Of a stretch of 64,000 nucleotides of DNA, positions 50,892 through 59,536 are shown piece after piece. The stretch is taken from contig NZ_FRAS01000015.1 of the NCBI RefSeq assembly GCF_900142395.1, positions 1 to 64,000 of the forward strand, in the 5' to 3' direction. Source of the stretch: Hymenobacter psychrotolerans DSM 18569. GTDB taxonomy: Bacteria; Bacteroidota; Bacteroidia; Cytophagales; Hymenobacteraceae. Positions within the stretch are counted from its first letter, which is position 1. Each line of letters opens with the position of its first letter. The notes under the pieces are model-generated. The model was not told the origin of the DNA and did no database searches. It saw nothing but the letters and a program-made list of their open reading frames with translations. The translations under genes and the position numbers were made by a program.

Positions 50892-51623
50892 ATGGAAGAC
50901 TTTACTTCTGAAGACTATCAGGAGCCGCAGGCACAAATCACCTTGTCACCGGAGGAAGCGTCGCAGGTGATGTCGCGCTTTATGGTGCAGGTATACGGCT
51001 GGATGGCCGGGGCCTTGGCCGTCAGCGGGGCTGTGGCAATGGCCGTTGCCTCAATGCCGGTATTGCAGGAGCTGGTATTCGGCAACCGGTTCGTATTCCT
51101 GGGCTTGCTGCTGGCCGAAATTGTGGTGGTTGGCTTCCTGTCGCGCAAGGCGTTTGAGTGGTCGGCCGGCACGACTACGGCCGCATTTATGGGCTATTCG
51201 GTGCTCAATGGCCTTACGTTGGGCATCATCTTCATGGTGTACACTATGGAGTCGATTTCCTCCACCTTCTTCATTACGGCCGGCACGTTCGGCGTGATGA
51301 GCCTGTACGGCTACTTCACCCGCACCGACCTTTCCCGGTGGGGAAATCTGCTGTTCATGGGGCTTATCGGCCTCATCATTGCGTCGGTCGTGAATATTTT
51401 CCTCAACAGCCCGGCCCTCTACTGGATTTCCAGCTTCGTGGGCGTGCTGCTGTTCACGGCCCTCACGGCCTACGACACCCAGAAAGTGAAAATGCTGGCT
51501 TTCCTGGGCTACCAAGACGACGCTACCGACCGCAAAGCCGCCGTGCTGGGTGCCCTCACGCTGTATCTGGATTTCGTGAACCTCTTCCTGTTCCTGCTGC
51601 GCATCTTCGGGCGTCGGCGCTAA
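50892..51623 (+). CDS. Bax inhibitor-1/YccA family membrane protein
   Basis: The 243-residue protein has seven TM helices with the family order: an acidic N-terminus, MVQVYGWMAGALAVSGAVA, FLSRKAFEWSAGTTTAAFMGYSVLNGLTLG, TFFITAGTFGVMSLYGYFTRTDLSRWG, and the C-terminal LTAYDTQKVKML with the conserved acidic calcium/proton-leak residue. The likely role is ion leak or FtsH-associated membrane quality control. It is followed by a terminator. Confidence 0.95.
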   Translation: MEDFTSEDYQEPQAQITLSPEEASQVMSRFMVQVYGWMAGALAVSGAVAMAVASMPVLQELVFGNRFVFLGLLLAEIVVVGFLSRKAFEWSAGTTTAAFMGYSVLNGLTLGIIFMVYTMESISSTFFITAGTFGVMSLYGYFTRTDLSRWGNLLFMGLIGLIIASVVNIFLNSPALYWISSFVGVLLFTALTAYDTQKVKMLAFLGYQDDATDRKAAVLGALTLYLDFVNLFLFLLRIFGRRR

Positions 51624-51640
51624 CAGATTAGTTTCCGCCA

Positions 51641-51680
51641 CTAAAAAAGCCTCTGTTCCGTGGAAAAGAGGCTTTTTTAG
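51641..51680. terminator. Bidirectional terminator
   Basis: CTAAAAAAGCCTCT pairs with AGAGGCTTTTTTAG between convergent genes. Confidence 0.92.
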
Positions 51681-51696
51681 TGGTAGCTCGTGCGGC

Positions 51697-53526
51697 TTAC
51701 TTAGCCTTGCCGGCCAGCCAGGCTTTGCGGAAAGCCAGCTGCTTGCGGGTGGCGTTGGGCAGCGGTACTACCTCCAGCGCGGGGTCTTCCTGCAGCGTCA
51801 CCTGCACCGTGCGGACTCCGTCGCGGGTGCGCACTTCCAGCGGCACCGTGTCGCCGGGCTTGTGCGCGGCCATGATTTTGGTGAGGGCCTGGCTGGTGGG
51901 CAGGCGCTGGCCGTCTACTTTCAGCAGCACATCTTCCCGGTCGAGGCCGGCCTGGTAGAGGGCGCTGCCCAGAAGCGTGGTGCCGAGCGTGGCGGAGCTG
52001 TCGGCGGGGTTGAACGTGGTGCGGCTGCCCAGGCTGGCTTGTCCGGCGCGGGCGCGGCGCACCTGCAGGCCGGCCGGGGCCAGCAACTCGTCGAATTTGG
52101 GCAGCTCGTGGCCGTAGATGTGGCGGCGGAAGAACGTGCCGGCAAAAGCCGTATCCTTCGACACTTCGCCCAGAATGCGCTGCAGGTCCGGCAGTGTGTA
52201 AGGCCGCACGGGCGCAAAGTCGCGCTGGGCTTTGCCGTGCTGCTCCCACACGGCCCGCATGTAAGTATCGAGGTCGGTTTTGTGGTTCTGGCGCAGCAGC
52301 AGGTCCAGGGCCAGCGCATTCGCGCCCCCGATGTAGTAGTAGCTCAGGTAGGTATTGGCGCGGTTGTTCGGGTCGATGGCGGCGGCGGCATCCACGAAGG
52401 GAGCCTGCTGGCTCATATACACCGGCGAGTAGCGGGCCGCGCCCGGCGAGTTCAGCATAGCATTCACCAGCGGCCCCACGGCTTCCTGGCAGTACTCAGC
52501 ATCGGTGTATATGCCGGCGCGGCGCAGCAGCAGCTCGCCGTAGTACTGCGTGAAGCCTTCCGCAAACCAGAGGTTGCTGCTCATGTTGGCCTTAGAAAAG
52601 TCAAACGGCTCCAGGTCCTGCGGCCGGATGCGCTCCACGTTCCAGCCGTGGAAAAACTCATGCGACACGGTGCCCAGATTGTCCAGCGCGCCGGGGCCGC
52701 GTAGGGGCCGGCTGCTGGTCAGCGACGTAGAGTTGCGGTGCTCCATTCCGTCGCTGCTGGTTTGCGGCATGTAGTTGGCAATGAACGTATAGCGCCCGAA
52801 GTCGTAGTCGGGTAGGCCCCCGAAAACAGCTCCTGCCTCCTTCACTATCTTCTTGGTTTGCTCCGTGTAGGTGTCCAGCTCGGCATCGGTGCCGTCGTGC
52901 AGCACCTGTAGCTCAATGGTTTTGCCGCGTTCCTGCCACGTACGCAGCTTGTGCGGCCCCAGCGACGTGGGCGAGTCCATGAGGTACTGCGTGTTGGGGG
53001 CGTAGTAGGTGCCCGTCGCGGCATCGGGCCGCAGCTGCGTGGCTACTGTCCAGCCCGGTGGCACGTCAAACTTCACCTCAGCCGGCCGCTGCTCCAGCCC
53101 CCGCGCAAAAGCCAGGGCAGCCGGCGCGTTCAGGTGGGCGTGGCGGCTGTCGATACCGGCATATGTGCCGTCGGTCCGGTCGCCGAAGAGGGTGTAGGTG
53201 AATACCACCGTGCCATCGTGGCCGGCCACGTCCCAGCCGTAGGGGTCGGGTTTGGTTACGGTCAGCGGCTTGCCTTTCGAGTCGGTGGCCTGCACATCAT
53301 ACACGTTCTTGGCGAATTCGTGAAGCGCGTAGCGGCCGGGCGAAGAGCGGGCCATACGCACCTGCAGCGGCGCGGCCGGCACCTCCGCAAACGTCACGCT
53401 GATGCGCGCCTCGTGGTGCACGGCGTTGGGGAAAGCCACATTATAACGAGTCGGAGCCTGCGCCGCTGCCGGCTGGCTGAGGGCCAGAGGAAGGGCCAGA
53501 AAAAGCAGAGCGGCTGATTTCCGCAT
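51697..53526 (-). CDS. M61 family glycyl aminopeptidase with PDZ domain
   Basis: The ATG at 53526 gives 609 residues. There is a signal peptide (MRKSAALLFLALPLALSQPAAA), then a beta-rich N-terminal domain (RYNVAFPNAVHHEARISVTF). The catalytic domain has zinc ligands His289 and His293 and Glu290 in VSHEFFHGW, with the third ligand Glu323 (WFAEGFTQYYG). A C-terminal PDZ domain starts at about 525 (RTTFNPADSSATLGTTLLGSALYQAGLDREDVLLKVDGQRL). The expected role is release of N-terminal glycine and alanine in the periplasm. Confidence 0.95.
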   Translation of the reverse strand: MRKSAALLFLALPLALSQPAAAQAPTRYNVAFPNAVHHEARISVTFAEVPAAPLQVRMARSSPGRYALHEFAKNVYDVQATDSKGKPLTVTKPDPYGWDVAGHDGTVVFTYTLFGDRTDGTYAGIDSRHAHLNAPAALAFARGLEQRPAEVKFDVPPGWTVATQLRPDAATGTYYAPNTQYLMDSPTSLGPHKLRTWQERGKTIELQVLHDGTDAELDTYTEQTKKIVKEAGAVFGGLPDYDFGRYTFIANYMPQTSSDGMEHRNSTSLTSSRPLRGPGALDNLGTVSHEFFHGWNVERIRPQDLEPFDFSKANMSSNLWFAEGFTQYYGELLLRRAGIYTDAEYCQEAVGPLVNAMLNSPGAARYSPVYMSQQAPFVDAAAAIDPNNRANTYLSYYYIGGANALALDLLLRQNHKTDLDTYMRAVWEQHGKAQRDFAPVRPYTLPDLQRILGEVSKDTAFAGTFFRRHIYGHELPKFDELLAPAGLQVRRARAGQASLGSRTTFNPADSSATLGTTLLGSALYQAGLDREDVLLKVDGQRLPTSQALTKIMAAHKPGDTVPLEVRTRDGVRTVQVTLQEDPALEVVPLPNATRKQLAFRKAWLAGKAK

Positions 53527-53585
53527 AAAGTCAGGAGCAAAGTAGGAGGGAAGGACTGGCCGTAAATGTAAGAGGCGGCGGCGTT

Positions 53586-54269
53586 TCAGGCGGCGTTTTC
53601 TGTGGCCTGCTGCCGCACCGCGGGCTGCCATACTTCGGCCTCCACCATACCACCGAAGAATGCCGTGTGGTTGCTCCGGCGCAGCTGCAGGCGTGCCAGC
53701 TCATCCTGAATCGGCGGGCGGTGCCGGCCACTGATGCCGGTAGTGAGCCGGAAGAAGCCGTACATGGCTGCCAGCAGCCCCCGGTGCCACCAGCGCCGGG
53801 GAGCCGCAAAATCGGCCAGCAGCCAGGGCGCTTCGGGGCGGCGGACCGCATCCAGCCGGGCCATCAGCTGGCGCAGGCGTTGTGGCTCAAACAGGTCAAG
53901 AAAAAAGAAGGTAAGTACTGCGTCGAATGCTTCGCCGCGGGCAAGTGCGGCTTCTGTGCCTAGCCGGAACTCCACCTGAGCCATAGCTGCCGGCAGCACC
54001 TGAGCCAGCAACGCCTGCGAGCGGGCCAGCATTTCCGGGGAAGCCTCCAGATACACTACCCGGGCCTGGGGGCGGCGGCGCAGCACCTGCGGCAATACCC
54101 AGCCCGTGCCTCCGCCAATGAGAAGCACGACCGGTGCACCTTCCGGCAGCCCGGCCTCCAGCGCCGCCAGCTGGGCCTGCTGCAAAGCTCCGCCAAATAC
54201 CAGGCGGGCCAGCGGGTCGTAGAAAGCAGCTACCCGGTCGAAGCCGGAGTCGGGCAAGAAAAGGGGCAT
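53586..54269 (-). CDS. Class I SAM-dependent methyltransferase
   Basis: The ATG at 54269 gives 227 residues. The SAM-binding core is VVLLIGGGTGWVLPQVL with an acidic residue after the second strand (VVYLEASPEMLARSQALL), then AFDAVLTFFFLDLFEPQRL. The N-terminus FDRVAAFYDPLARLVFGGA is like the UbiE/methyltransferase-11 group. The substrate is unknown. Confidence 0.88.
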   Translation of the reverse strand: MPLFLPDSGFDRVAAFYDPLARLVFGGALQQAQLAALEAGLPEGAPVVLLIGGGTGWVLPQVLRRRPQARVVYLEASPEMLARSQALLAQVLPAAMAQVEFRLGTEAALARGEAFDAVLTFFFLDLFEPQRLRQLMARLDAVRRPEAPWLLADFAAPRRWWHRGLLAAMYGFFRLTTGISGRHRPPIQDELARLQLRRSNHTAFFGGMVEAEVWQPAVRQQATENAA

Positions 54270-54394
54270 CAGGAGAAAAAGGAATCGGCCGAAGAGCTGA
54301 CAACCGGGGCGTTCCGACCGGCGAGGCGGTTTGGCCGTACGTGCAGTTGCTCCGCACTGGCCGCACACCAGGTCGCCGGGCGCAAGCTACTGCC

Positions 54395-54402
54395 TACGTT
54401 TG
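54395..54402 (+). promoter_or_regulatory. Promoter -7 box of the first PAP2 phosphatase
   Basis: TACGTTTG matches TAnnTTTG and ends nine bases before the ATG at 54412, giving at most a very short leader. No -33 element is evident. Confidence 0.4.
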
Positions 54403-54411
54403 TTTGATTGT

Positions 54412-55125
54412 ATGACCAACCATTTGCGCCGCCTGCTGGCCGGCTTCACTCTCTTACTGACCGAGTTTGCCCTGGCCTTGTTTCTTGGAATTGCCGGGGT
54501 GGTAGGGTTTCTGGCGCTGGGTCGTGAAGTGTTCGACCAGGACGCGGCCACGTTTGATGCCGCCGCTTTTCAGTGGGCGCGTCGGCTGTTGGGGCCCAGG
54601 CAGCAGTGGGTAGAGGCCGTCACGTTCTTTGCCTCCCGCAATTTCATCACGGTGGCGGGGCTGCTGCTCATTGGGTGGTTTCTGGTGGTGCGCCGGCACC
54701 GCTGGTACTCTCTGCTGATTCCGGTGGTGGCGCTGGGCAGCATCACGCTCAATCTGGTGCTGAAAAGCTTCTACAACCGGCCCCGGCCGCTGCTGCCGCT
54801 GGTGTCGGCCTCGGGCCTGAGCTTTCCCAGCGGCCACGCCATGATTTCGGCGTCGTTTTATGGGCTGCTGGTGTATCTGGTGCAGACGCATGTGCAGCGC
54901 CCCTGGCTGCGGTGGCTGCTCACCGGCGGCCTGGTTACGCTGGTTCTGCTCATCGGCCTGACCCGCGTGTACCTGCGCGTGCACTACGCCACCGATGTGC
55001 TGGCGGGGTTCACGGCCGGTCTGGTGTGGCTGATAGTAGCCATTCCACTACTCAAGCAACTGGAAAAACGAGTGAAAATGAAATTTAAAAACGCACCGCA
55101 ATTAACTGAAAAACAGCCTGAATAG
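54412..55125 (+). CDS. PAP2 family phosphatase A (lipid phosphatase/phosphatidylglycerophosphatase-like)
   Basis: The 237-residue protein has about six TM helices and the three PAP2 catalytic signatures: KSFYNRPRP near 122, SFPSGHAMISAS near 144 and GLTRVYLRVHYATDVLAG near 187, with the phospho-Arg/His pair. It likely dephosphorylates undecaprenyl pyrophosphate or other lipid phosphates at the membrane. It is a close paralog of the protein at 55552-56220, with a tRNA gene between them. Confidence 0.93.
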   Translation: MTNHLRRLLAGFTLLLTEFALALFLGIAGVVGFLALGREVFDQDAATFDAAAFQWARRLLGPRQQWVEAVTFFASRNFITVAGLLLIGWFLVVRRHRWYSLLIPVVALGSITLNLVLKSFYNRPRPLLPLVSASGLSFPSGHAMISASFYGLLVYLVQTHVQRPWLRWLLTGGLVTLVLLIGLTRVYLRVHYATDVLAGFTAGLVWLIVAIPLLKQLEKRVKMKFKNAPQLTEKQPE

Positions 55126-55176
55126 CCTGAAAAGCGAATTTTTAGAGAAATATTTATGCGGTTTTTTTGCGCGAAA

Positions 55177-55209
55177 CTTGTCTGGTGCTCAAACTTGTCT
55201 CTATCTTTG
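55177..55209 (+). promoter_or_regulatory. Promoter of tRNA-Leu with 10-bp direct repeat
   Basis: CTTG at 55177-55180 and TATCTTTG at 55202-55209 (spacer 21) form a classic Bacteroidetes promoter about 47 bases before the tRNA. AAACTTGTCT occurs twice (55174-55183 and 55191-55200) across it. Confidence 0.65.
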
Positions 55210-55256
55210 CATCATCAAACGACACCCCGCAAGGGAAACCGCTTGATAAACGTGCT

Positions 55257-55338
55257 GCGCTTGTGGCGAAATTGGTAGACGCGCTGTCTTCAGGCGGCAG
55301 TTCCGAAAGGTGTGAGAGTTCGAGTCTCTCCGAGCGCA
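55257..55338 (+). tRNA. tRNA-Leu (anticodon CAG)
   Basis: The cloverleaf is complete: acceptor GCGCTTG paired with CGAGCGC (one T-G pair), D-arm GCG-AAATTGGTAGA-CGC, anticodon stem CTGTC/GGCAG with loop TTCAGGC (anticodon CAG), a long class-II variable region (TTCCGAAAGGTGT), and a T-arm GAGAG-TTCGAGT-CTCTC. The CCA end is not encoded. It has its own promoter upstream and terminator downstream. Confidence 0.97.
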
Positions 55339-55340
55339 CG

Positions 55341-55375
55341 AAAGCCGGTCCAGAAATGGGCCGGCTTTTTTGTTT
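55341..55375 (+). terminator. Terminator after tRNA-Leu
   Basis: AAAGCCGGTCC pairs with GGGCCGGCTTT, followed by a T-run starting at 55366. Confidence 0.9.
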
Positions 55376-55551
55376 TCTTCGGTGGCGCCGTCCGCGCGGT
55401 ATCGGGCGTTACTGCCTCCCGGCTGCGGCGCAAGAGCCACAGGAGCGGCGGCCCATGCTGCTGCCCAGAGAGACCAAGCCGCTTTGTCGGGAGTCGGCCA
55501 ACGGCCACGCAGCCCGGGAAGTCCGTAGAAAGCCGCGCCACTCCGTGATTT

Positions 55552-56220
55552 ATGAAGAAGCTTACGGCCCGTCTGCTTGCCCTGCTTAGCCTCCTCACCC
55601 TGGAAGCATTGGTGATAGGCAGCGTGTTTCTGGCGTCGCTGCTGCTGTTTTTCTACCTCACACGGGTAGTGTTTGTGGCGCATTCGCTCACCTTCGACAA
55701 CTGGGCCATCGCGCAGGCAAATGCGCTGCGGGCTGCCTGGCCCGCCCTGACGAGTGTGGTGCATTTCGTAACGTTTTTCGCCTCGCTGCCTTTCCTGGCG
55801 CCTGCCGGGGTGCTGCTGCCGGCTGCCCTACGCTGGCGTGGGCGTAAGCGGGAAGCGCTGGAGCTACTGCTGGCTGTGGCCGGCTCGGCTATCCTCAACC
55901 AACTGCTCAAAATGCATTTCCAGCGGCCCCGCCCAACCACGGCGCTGCTTGCTCAGTTGGGCCTGAGCTTTCCTAGCGGCCACGCCATGATTGGGATGGC
56001 GCTCTACGGCTGCCTGGCGTGGCTGCTCTGGCGGCACGGCCGGCACCCAGTCTGGGGCCTGCTGCTCCTGCTATGGGCCGTGCTCATTGGCCTGACGCGG
56101 GTGTACCTGCAGGTGCACTACGCTACCGACGTGCTGGCGGGCTTCGCGGCGGGCTTGCTCTGGCTGATTCTGCTGCGTACCGCGCTGCGGCTGTACTGGC
56201 GAGAAGAGCAACAGCTCTAG
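55552..56220 (+). CDS. PAP2 family phosphatase B
   Basis: The 222-residue protein has about six TM helices and the PAP2 motifs KMHFQRPRP, SFPSGHAMIGMALYG and GLTRVYLQVHYATDVLAGFAAG. Its C-terminal catalytic block is nearly the same as in the protein at 54412-55125, so the pair arose by duplication, now separated by the tRNA gene and about 190 further bases. The N-terminal half differs more. A lipid phosphate substrate is expected. Confidence 0.93.
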   Translation: MKKLTARLLALLSLLTLEALVIGSVFLASLLLFFYLTRVVFVAHSLTFDNWAIAQANALRAAWPALTSVVHFVTFFASLPFLAPAGVLLPAALRWRGRKREALELLLAVAGSAILNQLLKMHFQRPRPTTALLAQLGLSFPSGHAMIGMALYGCLAWLLWRHGRHPVWGLLLLLWAVLIGLTRVYLQVHYATDVLAGFAAGLLWLILLRTALRLYWREEQQL

Positions 56221-56372
56221 CGTGCTTTCACGTGGCCAACTCACCAAGCAGTAGCTCTGTACTCGCCAGCGGACAGCGCTACACGCTGGCTTAGCCAGCC
56301 ACTCGGAAAAGCATAGCCTGTGGGTGATTCTCCCTCGAAACAGCGGCAGGAACCCTCAACTTTACAGTACAA

Positions 56373-56414
56373 AAAAGCCGCCCCAAGCCCTCTGGGAGGG
56401 AGTGAAGCGGCTTC
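56373..56414. terminator. Hairpin between PAP2 B and GAF-protein genes
   Basis: AAAAAAGCCGC (56371-56381) and GCGGCTT (56407-56413) form a short stem with an internal hairpin, between the convergent genes. Confidence 0.6.
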
Positions 56415-56439
56415 CTTCGGTGGTTTCGCGCGGGGCAGA

Positions 56440-58773
56440 TTAGCTGATGCGCACTTTCACGCGCAAAGCCAGCAGGCCTTTCACGCCCTGCAGCTCTTCC
56501 AACTCAAGCTCTTCTATTTCGGGTTCGAGCAGGCCGCGGTCCTGCAGATAGTCGAGGTATTCGAGGTATTCGTCGGCTTCGCGCTGCTGCGAATACACCA
56601 GCGCAATGTGGCCGGGCTGCGTGAGCCGCTCACCGGTGCCCTGCACGGTGGCCTTGTCGATGCGCTTCTTGATGATTTCGTAGCGAATGTTGTAGGCGCC
56701 GTCCACGTCGAACTGGCGCTCATCCTGCCGGAACCGGATGGCCAGCGGCTGGCTATGAATGAGGATGAGCTGGGTGGTATCGAGCGGTACGGGCAGCTGC
56801 GGCTTGAGGGCCATGGTGCGGCGCGTAATCTCAATCATGGTGAGCAACTGCCACAGCCGCAGGTTTTTCAGAAAAACCAGGTCGAAGGGCTTGTGCTCTA
56901 CCAGCGAGGCACCCACGTAGATGTTGTACTCCACGCCATCGGTCTTGAAGCGCTGGAAGTAGTGCGGAAACATCTGCTGGGCCTTTTCCTCCTCTTCGTC
57001 GAGGTAGTCGCTCACGGTGTCATTGAGCAGGGTGGTGCTTTCCTCGAAGGCCCGGCGGCGCTTGTAGAGAATGCCCAGCTCCGCATCGATATTCGACCAG
57101 TATTGCGCAATAACCGGCTGCAGCTCCGGCGTATTCTGCCCCAGGTACTCAAACAGCGGCTCCACTTCGCTCTTCAGCGACTCGAAGATGCTCACCTCAT
57201 CACCCGAAATCAGGCTCTGGCGCAGCCGGCGCAGGTTTTTGTTGACATAGAATTTTAGTTCGTCGAGGATTGGCAGCGCCTGAAACTCGGACGCTTTCTT
57301 GAGGACCTTGTTGGCCAGCGTCAGGTGCTCAATCAAGTCGCCCTGAATGGCCTCATTGCGGGCCGTGCTGGAGCCCCGGATGTCGCAGGAGCCGTGCAGC
57401 GGATACACATCCTGGAAGATGATGGCCTCCATCTCGGCGTTGCGGTTGCCGTCTTCCACCTTCTGCAGCAGGTTTTCGGCAGCAGTGGTGAAACGCCACT
57501 CCATGCTCGGGTGGATAGCCGTGAACTTCTCCTTGATGATGGCCTGCACCCGCGTCTGGATTTCCTCGGCGTTGCGCTTTACCGCCACGGCGAACAGCGG
57601 CACAAACTGGGCAACGGTCTCAATGTCAAACTCGTCCAGGTCGCCGATGTTCGGGGAGCCCAACTCCAGCAGGCCTACCGTATCGTCGCCGTAGGGCAGC
57701 AGCGCCAGTATGGCCGAGCGAATGCCGATACTAAGAATCTGCTGGCGCAGGTCTTCGGGAATAGCCGCCGTTTCCACGTCTTCCAGCACCAGCGGCTGCC
57801 GGTTCTGCCATAGCTCGGAATAAATCTGGCGGAAGCCGGAGCCGGCATCTTTGCTGTGGAGTTGCTTGGTCAGGAAGCTGTGGTTGATTTTGCGGCCGAA
57901 ATCCACGAAAGCCCGTTTTTTCTCGTCGTAGGCGGCAATGCCGAGCTGCAGGAACGGCCGCTTGAACAGCACCCGCAGCTTCTCCTGAATCTGCTCCAGC
58001 CGGTCGGAGGCCTGCAGCACGTCCCGCTCCAGCAGGTCGTACTTCAGCTCCGACAGGATTTCCTGCTCCGTCACGTCGGTGAGGTGCAGGATGTTGAAGC
58101 CTTCCAGCTCAAACAGCTCCGGCGGCAACAGCTGCTGCCACAGGTCCATACGGTGTGGGTTGCGGGTCAGCAGCTCAATTTCCTCGGAGGTAAGCTCCGG
58201 CCGCGGACCCACCACCCGCACTTCCAGGAAGGTAGAGTTAAACTCAACTCCGTAGTGGCGGTAGAGCCCGATGCTGTAATCAGGGACCGTGAAAATAATG
58301 TTGCCGTGGTCCGGCATCTGCACGCCATACACCTGGTCCAGCACCAGCTGGTAGGCCATGCGCGTGGAGTGCAGGTCCAGCGTTTGGGTATCGATGTTGA
58401 GCGGCTGCTTGATGGCTTTGGCGGCCGTCAGGAGCACTTCCGCAAAACGCGGGGTGTGGTAGAAGCTGTGGCGCTGAAAGGGCGCAATTGCCCCGCTGAT
58501 GTCGGAGCGGAACGTGGCTGGCGGGAACATTGCCAGCATCATGGTATCTATCAGGTCACTGTTGTGCTCCAGTACGCTCACATCCGTGATAGGGCCGCGG
58601 CACCAGGCTTCGGCAGCCACTTTGTCGCCGATGGAGCGGGCCAGCAGGGCCACGCCCGGGTTGTCGTCCTGCTCGCGCGACTGCCAATAGGCAATAATAG
58701 GCTCGAGGCTGAGCGTGGATTTGAAGGGAAACGCGGACTTGGGCGGGCGGGCAACGGTGGTTTCGGGCAGCAT
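56440..58773 (-). CDS. Large GAF-domain protein of unknown function
   Basis: The ATG at 58773 gives 777 residues, cytosolic, with no TM helix. A GAF-like domain lies around 290-400 (LGIAAYDEKKRAFVDFGRK..., SIGIRSAILALLPYGDDTVGLLELGS). The flanking regions are helical, with an N-terminal segment 60-260 that reads as a conserved domain of its own (FNSTFLEVRVVGPRPELTSEE) and a C-terminal helical and basic region ending ALRVKVRIS. No kinase, HTH or cyclase domain is visible, so it is not a standard GAF sensor. It may bind a small ligand and regulate by protein contact. Confidence 0.8.
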   Translation of the reverse strand: MLPETTVARPPKSAFPFKSTLSLEPIIAYWQSREQDDNPGVALLARSIGDKVAAEAWCRGPITDVSVLEHNSDLIDTMMLAMFPPATFRSDISGAIAPFQRHSFYHTPRFAEVLLTAAKAIKQPLNIDTQTLDLHSTRMAYQLVLDQVYGVQMPDHGNIIFTVPDYSIGLYRHYGVEFNSTFLEVRVVGPRPELTSEEIELLTRNPHRMDLWQQLLPPELFELEGFNILHLTDVTEQEILSELKYDLLERDVLQASDRLEQIQEKLRVLFKRPFLQLGIAAYDEKKRAFVDFGRKINHSFLTKQLHSKDAGSGFRQIYSELWQNRQPLVLEDVETAAIPEDLRQQILSIGIRSAILALLPYGDDTVGLLELGSPNIGDLDEFDIETVAQFVPLFAVAVKRNAEEIQTRVQAIIKEKFTAIHPSMEWRFTTAAENLLQKVEDGNRNAEMEAIIFQDVYPLHGSCDIRGSSTARNEAIQGDLIEHLTLANKVLKKASEFQALPILDELKFYVNKNLRRLRQSLISGDEVSIFESLKSEVEPLFEYLGQNTPELQPVIAQYWSNIDAELGILYKRRRAFEESTTLLNDTVSDYLDEEEEKAQQMFPHYFQRFKTDGVEYNIYVGASLVEHKPFDLVFLKNLRLWQLLTMIEITRRTMALKPQLPVPLDTTQLILIHSQPLAIRFRQDERQFDVDGAYNIRYEIIKKRIDKATVQGTGERLTQPGHIALVYSQQREADEYLEYLDYLQDRGLLEPEIEELELEELQGVKGLLALRVKVRIS

Positions 58774-58875
58774 AGTACAACAGGAACACAAAAGGTGGCC
58801 AAATCATTGCGGCCAGACTTTCGGTAGAAGTTGGGTATACGTATCCGCCCCGGCGGTGGCTGTGGCAGGGCGCGC

Positions 58876-59427
58876 TTAAGGGTTCAGCGTGACTGGCACA
58901 GGCTTGTCCTGGCCGGCGGGGTCCGTGGCGTCGATAGGCGCTCTGCCCCTGAGAAACACGAGCTTCTTCAGGTTGGTGTTGCAGCTGCAGCAGCCGTCGC
59001 TCCTGATTTCGTCCCGGAGCTGAATGCTGTCGACGACGAAGCTGGTGATGGGAGCCCGGCGTTTGCCCAGGTAAATCTTATACGAATACTGGTCGAGCTT
59101 GCGCGTGCCGCGCTGCCCGAATGGCTGGGCGTTGTTGAGTACCACGCTGTTGCCCCGTTCGCGCCCGGCTCGCAGTATCTGGACGGTATCAATAGCCGGC
59201 CGGCCCGTGGTAACGGTGTCGCGGTAGGGCAACAGCTGCCGCACGAAGAACACCGTGTCTACCGCCGCCGAATCGAGGCGGTTGGGGGCGGTGGGGCTCA
59301 GGTTGAAGTCGAAGAAGACAGCATCATCAAGGGAATCCTGACAGTCGCAGGCCACGGAGCCGCAGCAGGCGGCCATCACCGTGGAAACAACGAAGAGCAG
59401 AAGCCAGGTAAGCGGTTTGCGAAGCAT
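58876..59427 (-). CDS. Cys-rich lipoprotein of unknown function
   Basis: The 183-residue protein has a lipoprotein signal peptide (MLRKPLTWLLLFVVSTVMAACC). Beyond the lipidated Cys it carries a cluster CGSVACDCQD near the start and a second cluster DGCCSCNTN near residue 147. The rest is beta-rich. Paired Cys clusters could form disulfides or bind metal. No family is recognised. Confidence 0.72.
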   Translation of the reverse strand: MLRKPLTWLLLFVVSTVMAACCGSVACDCQDSLDDAVFFDFNLSPTAPNRLDSAAVDTVFFVRQLLPYRDTVTTGRPAIDTVQILRAGRERGNSVVLNNAQPFGQRGTRKLDQYSYKIYLGKRRAPITSFVVDSIQLRDEIRSDGCCSCNTNLKKLVFLRGRAPIDATDPAGQDKPVPVTLNP

Positions 59428-59482
59428 AGGGCGTAAAGATACTAGCGTACGGCGGAGCGCCGGAAACCGGCCATCAGTTTCT

Positions 59483-59528
59483 GCCCACGAAAAAGCCAGT
59501 CTGGGAGCAGACTGGCTTTTTCGTGGGC
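59483..59528. terminator. Terminator with a perfect 21-bp stem
   Basis: The sequence from 59483 (GCCCACGAAAAAGCCAGTC) pairs perfectly with 59508-59528 and has A and T runs on the two sides. It ends the minus-strand transcript of the lipoprotein operon at 59537. Confidence 0.93.
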
Positions 59529-59536
59529 CCGCTGGC

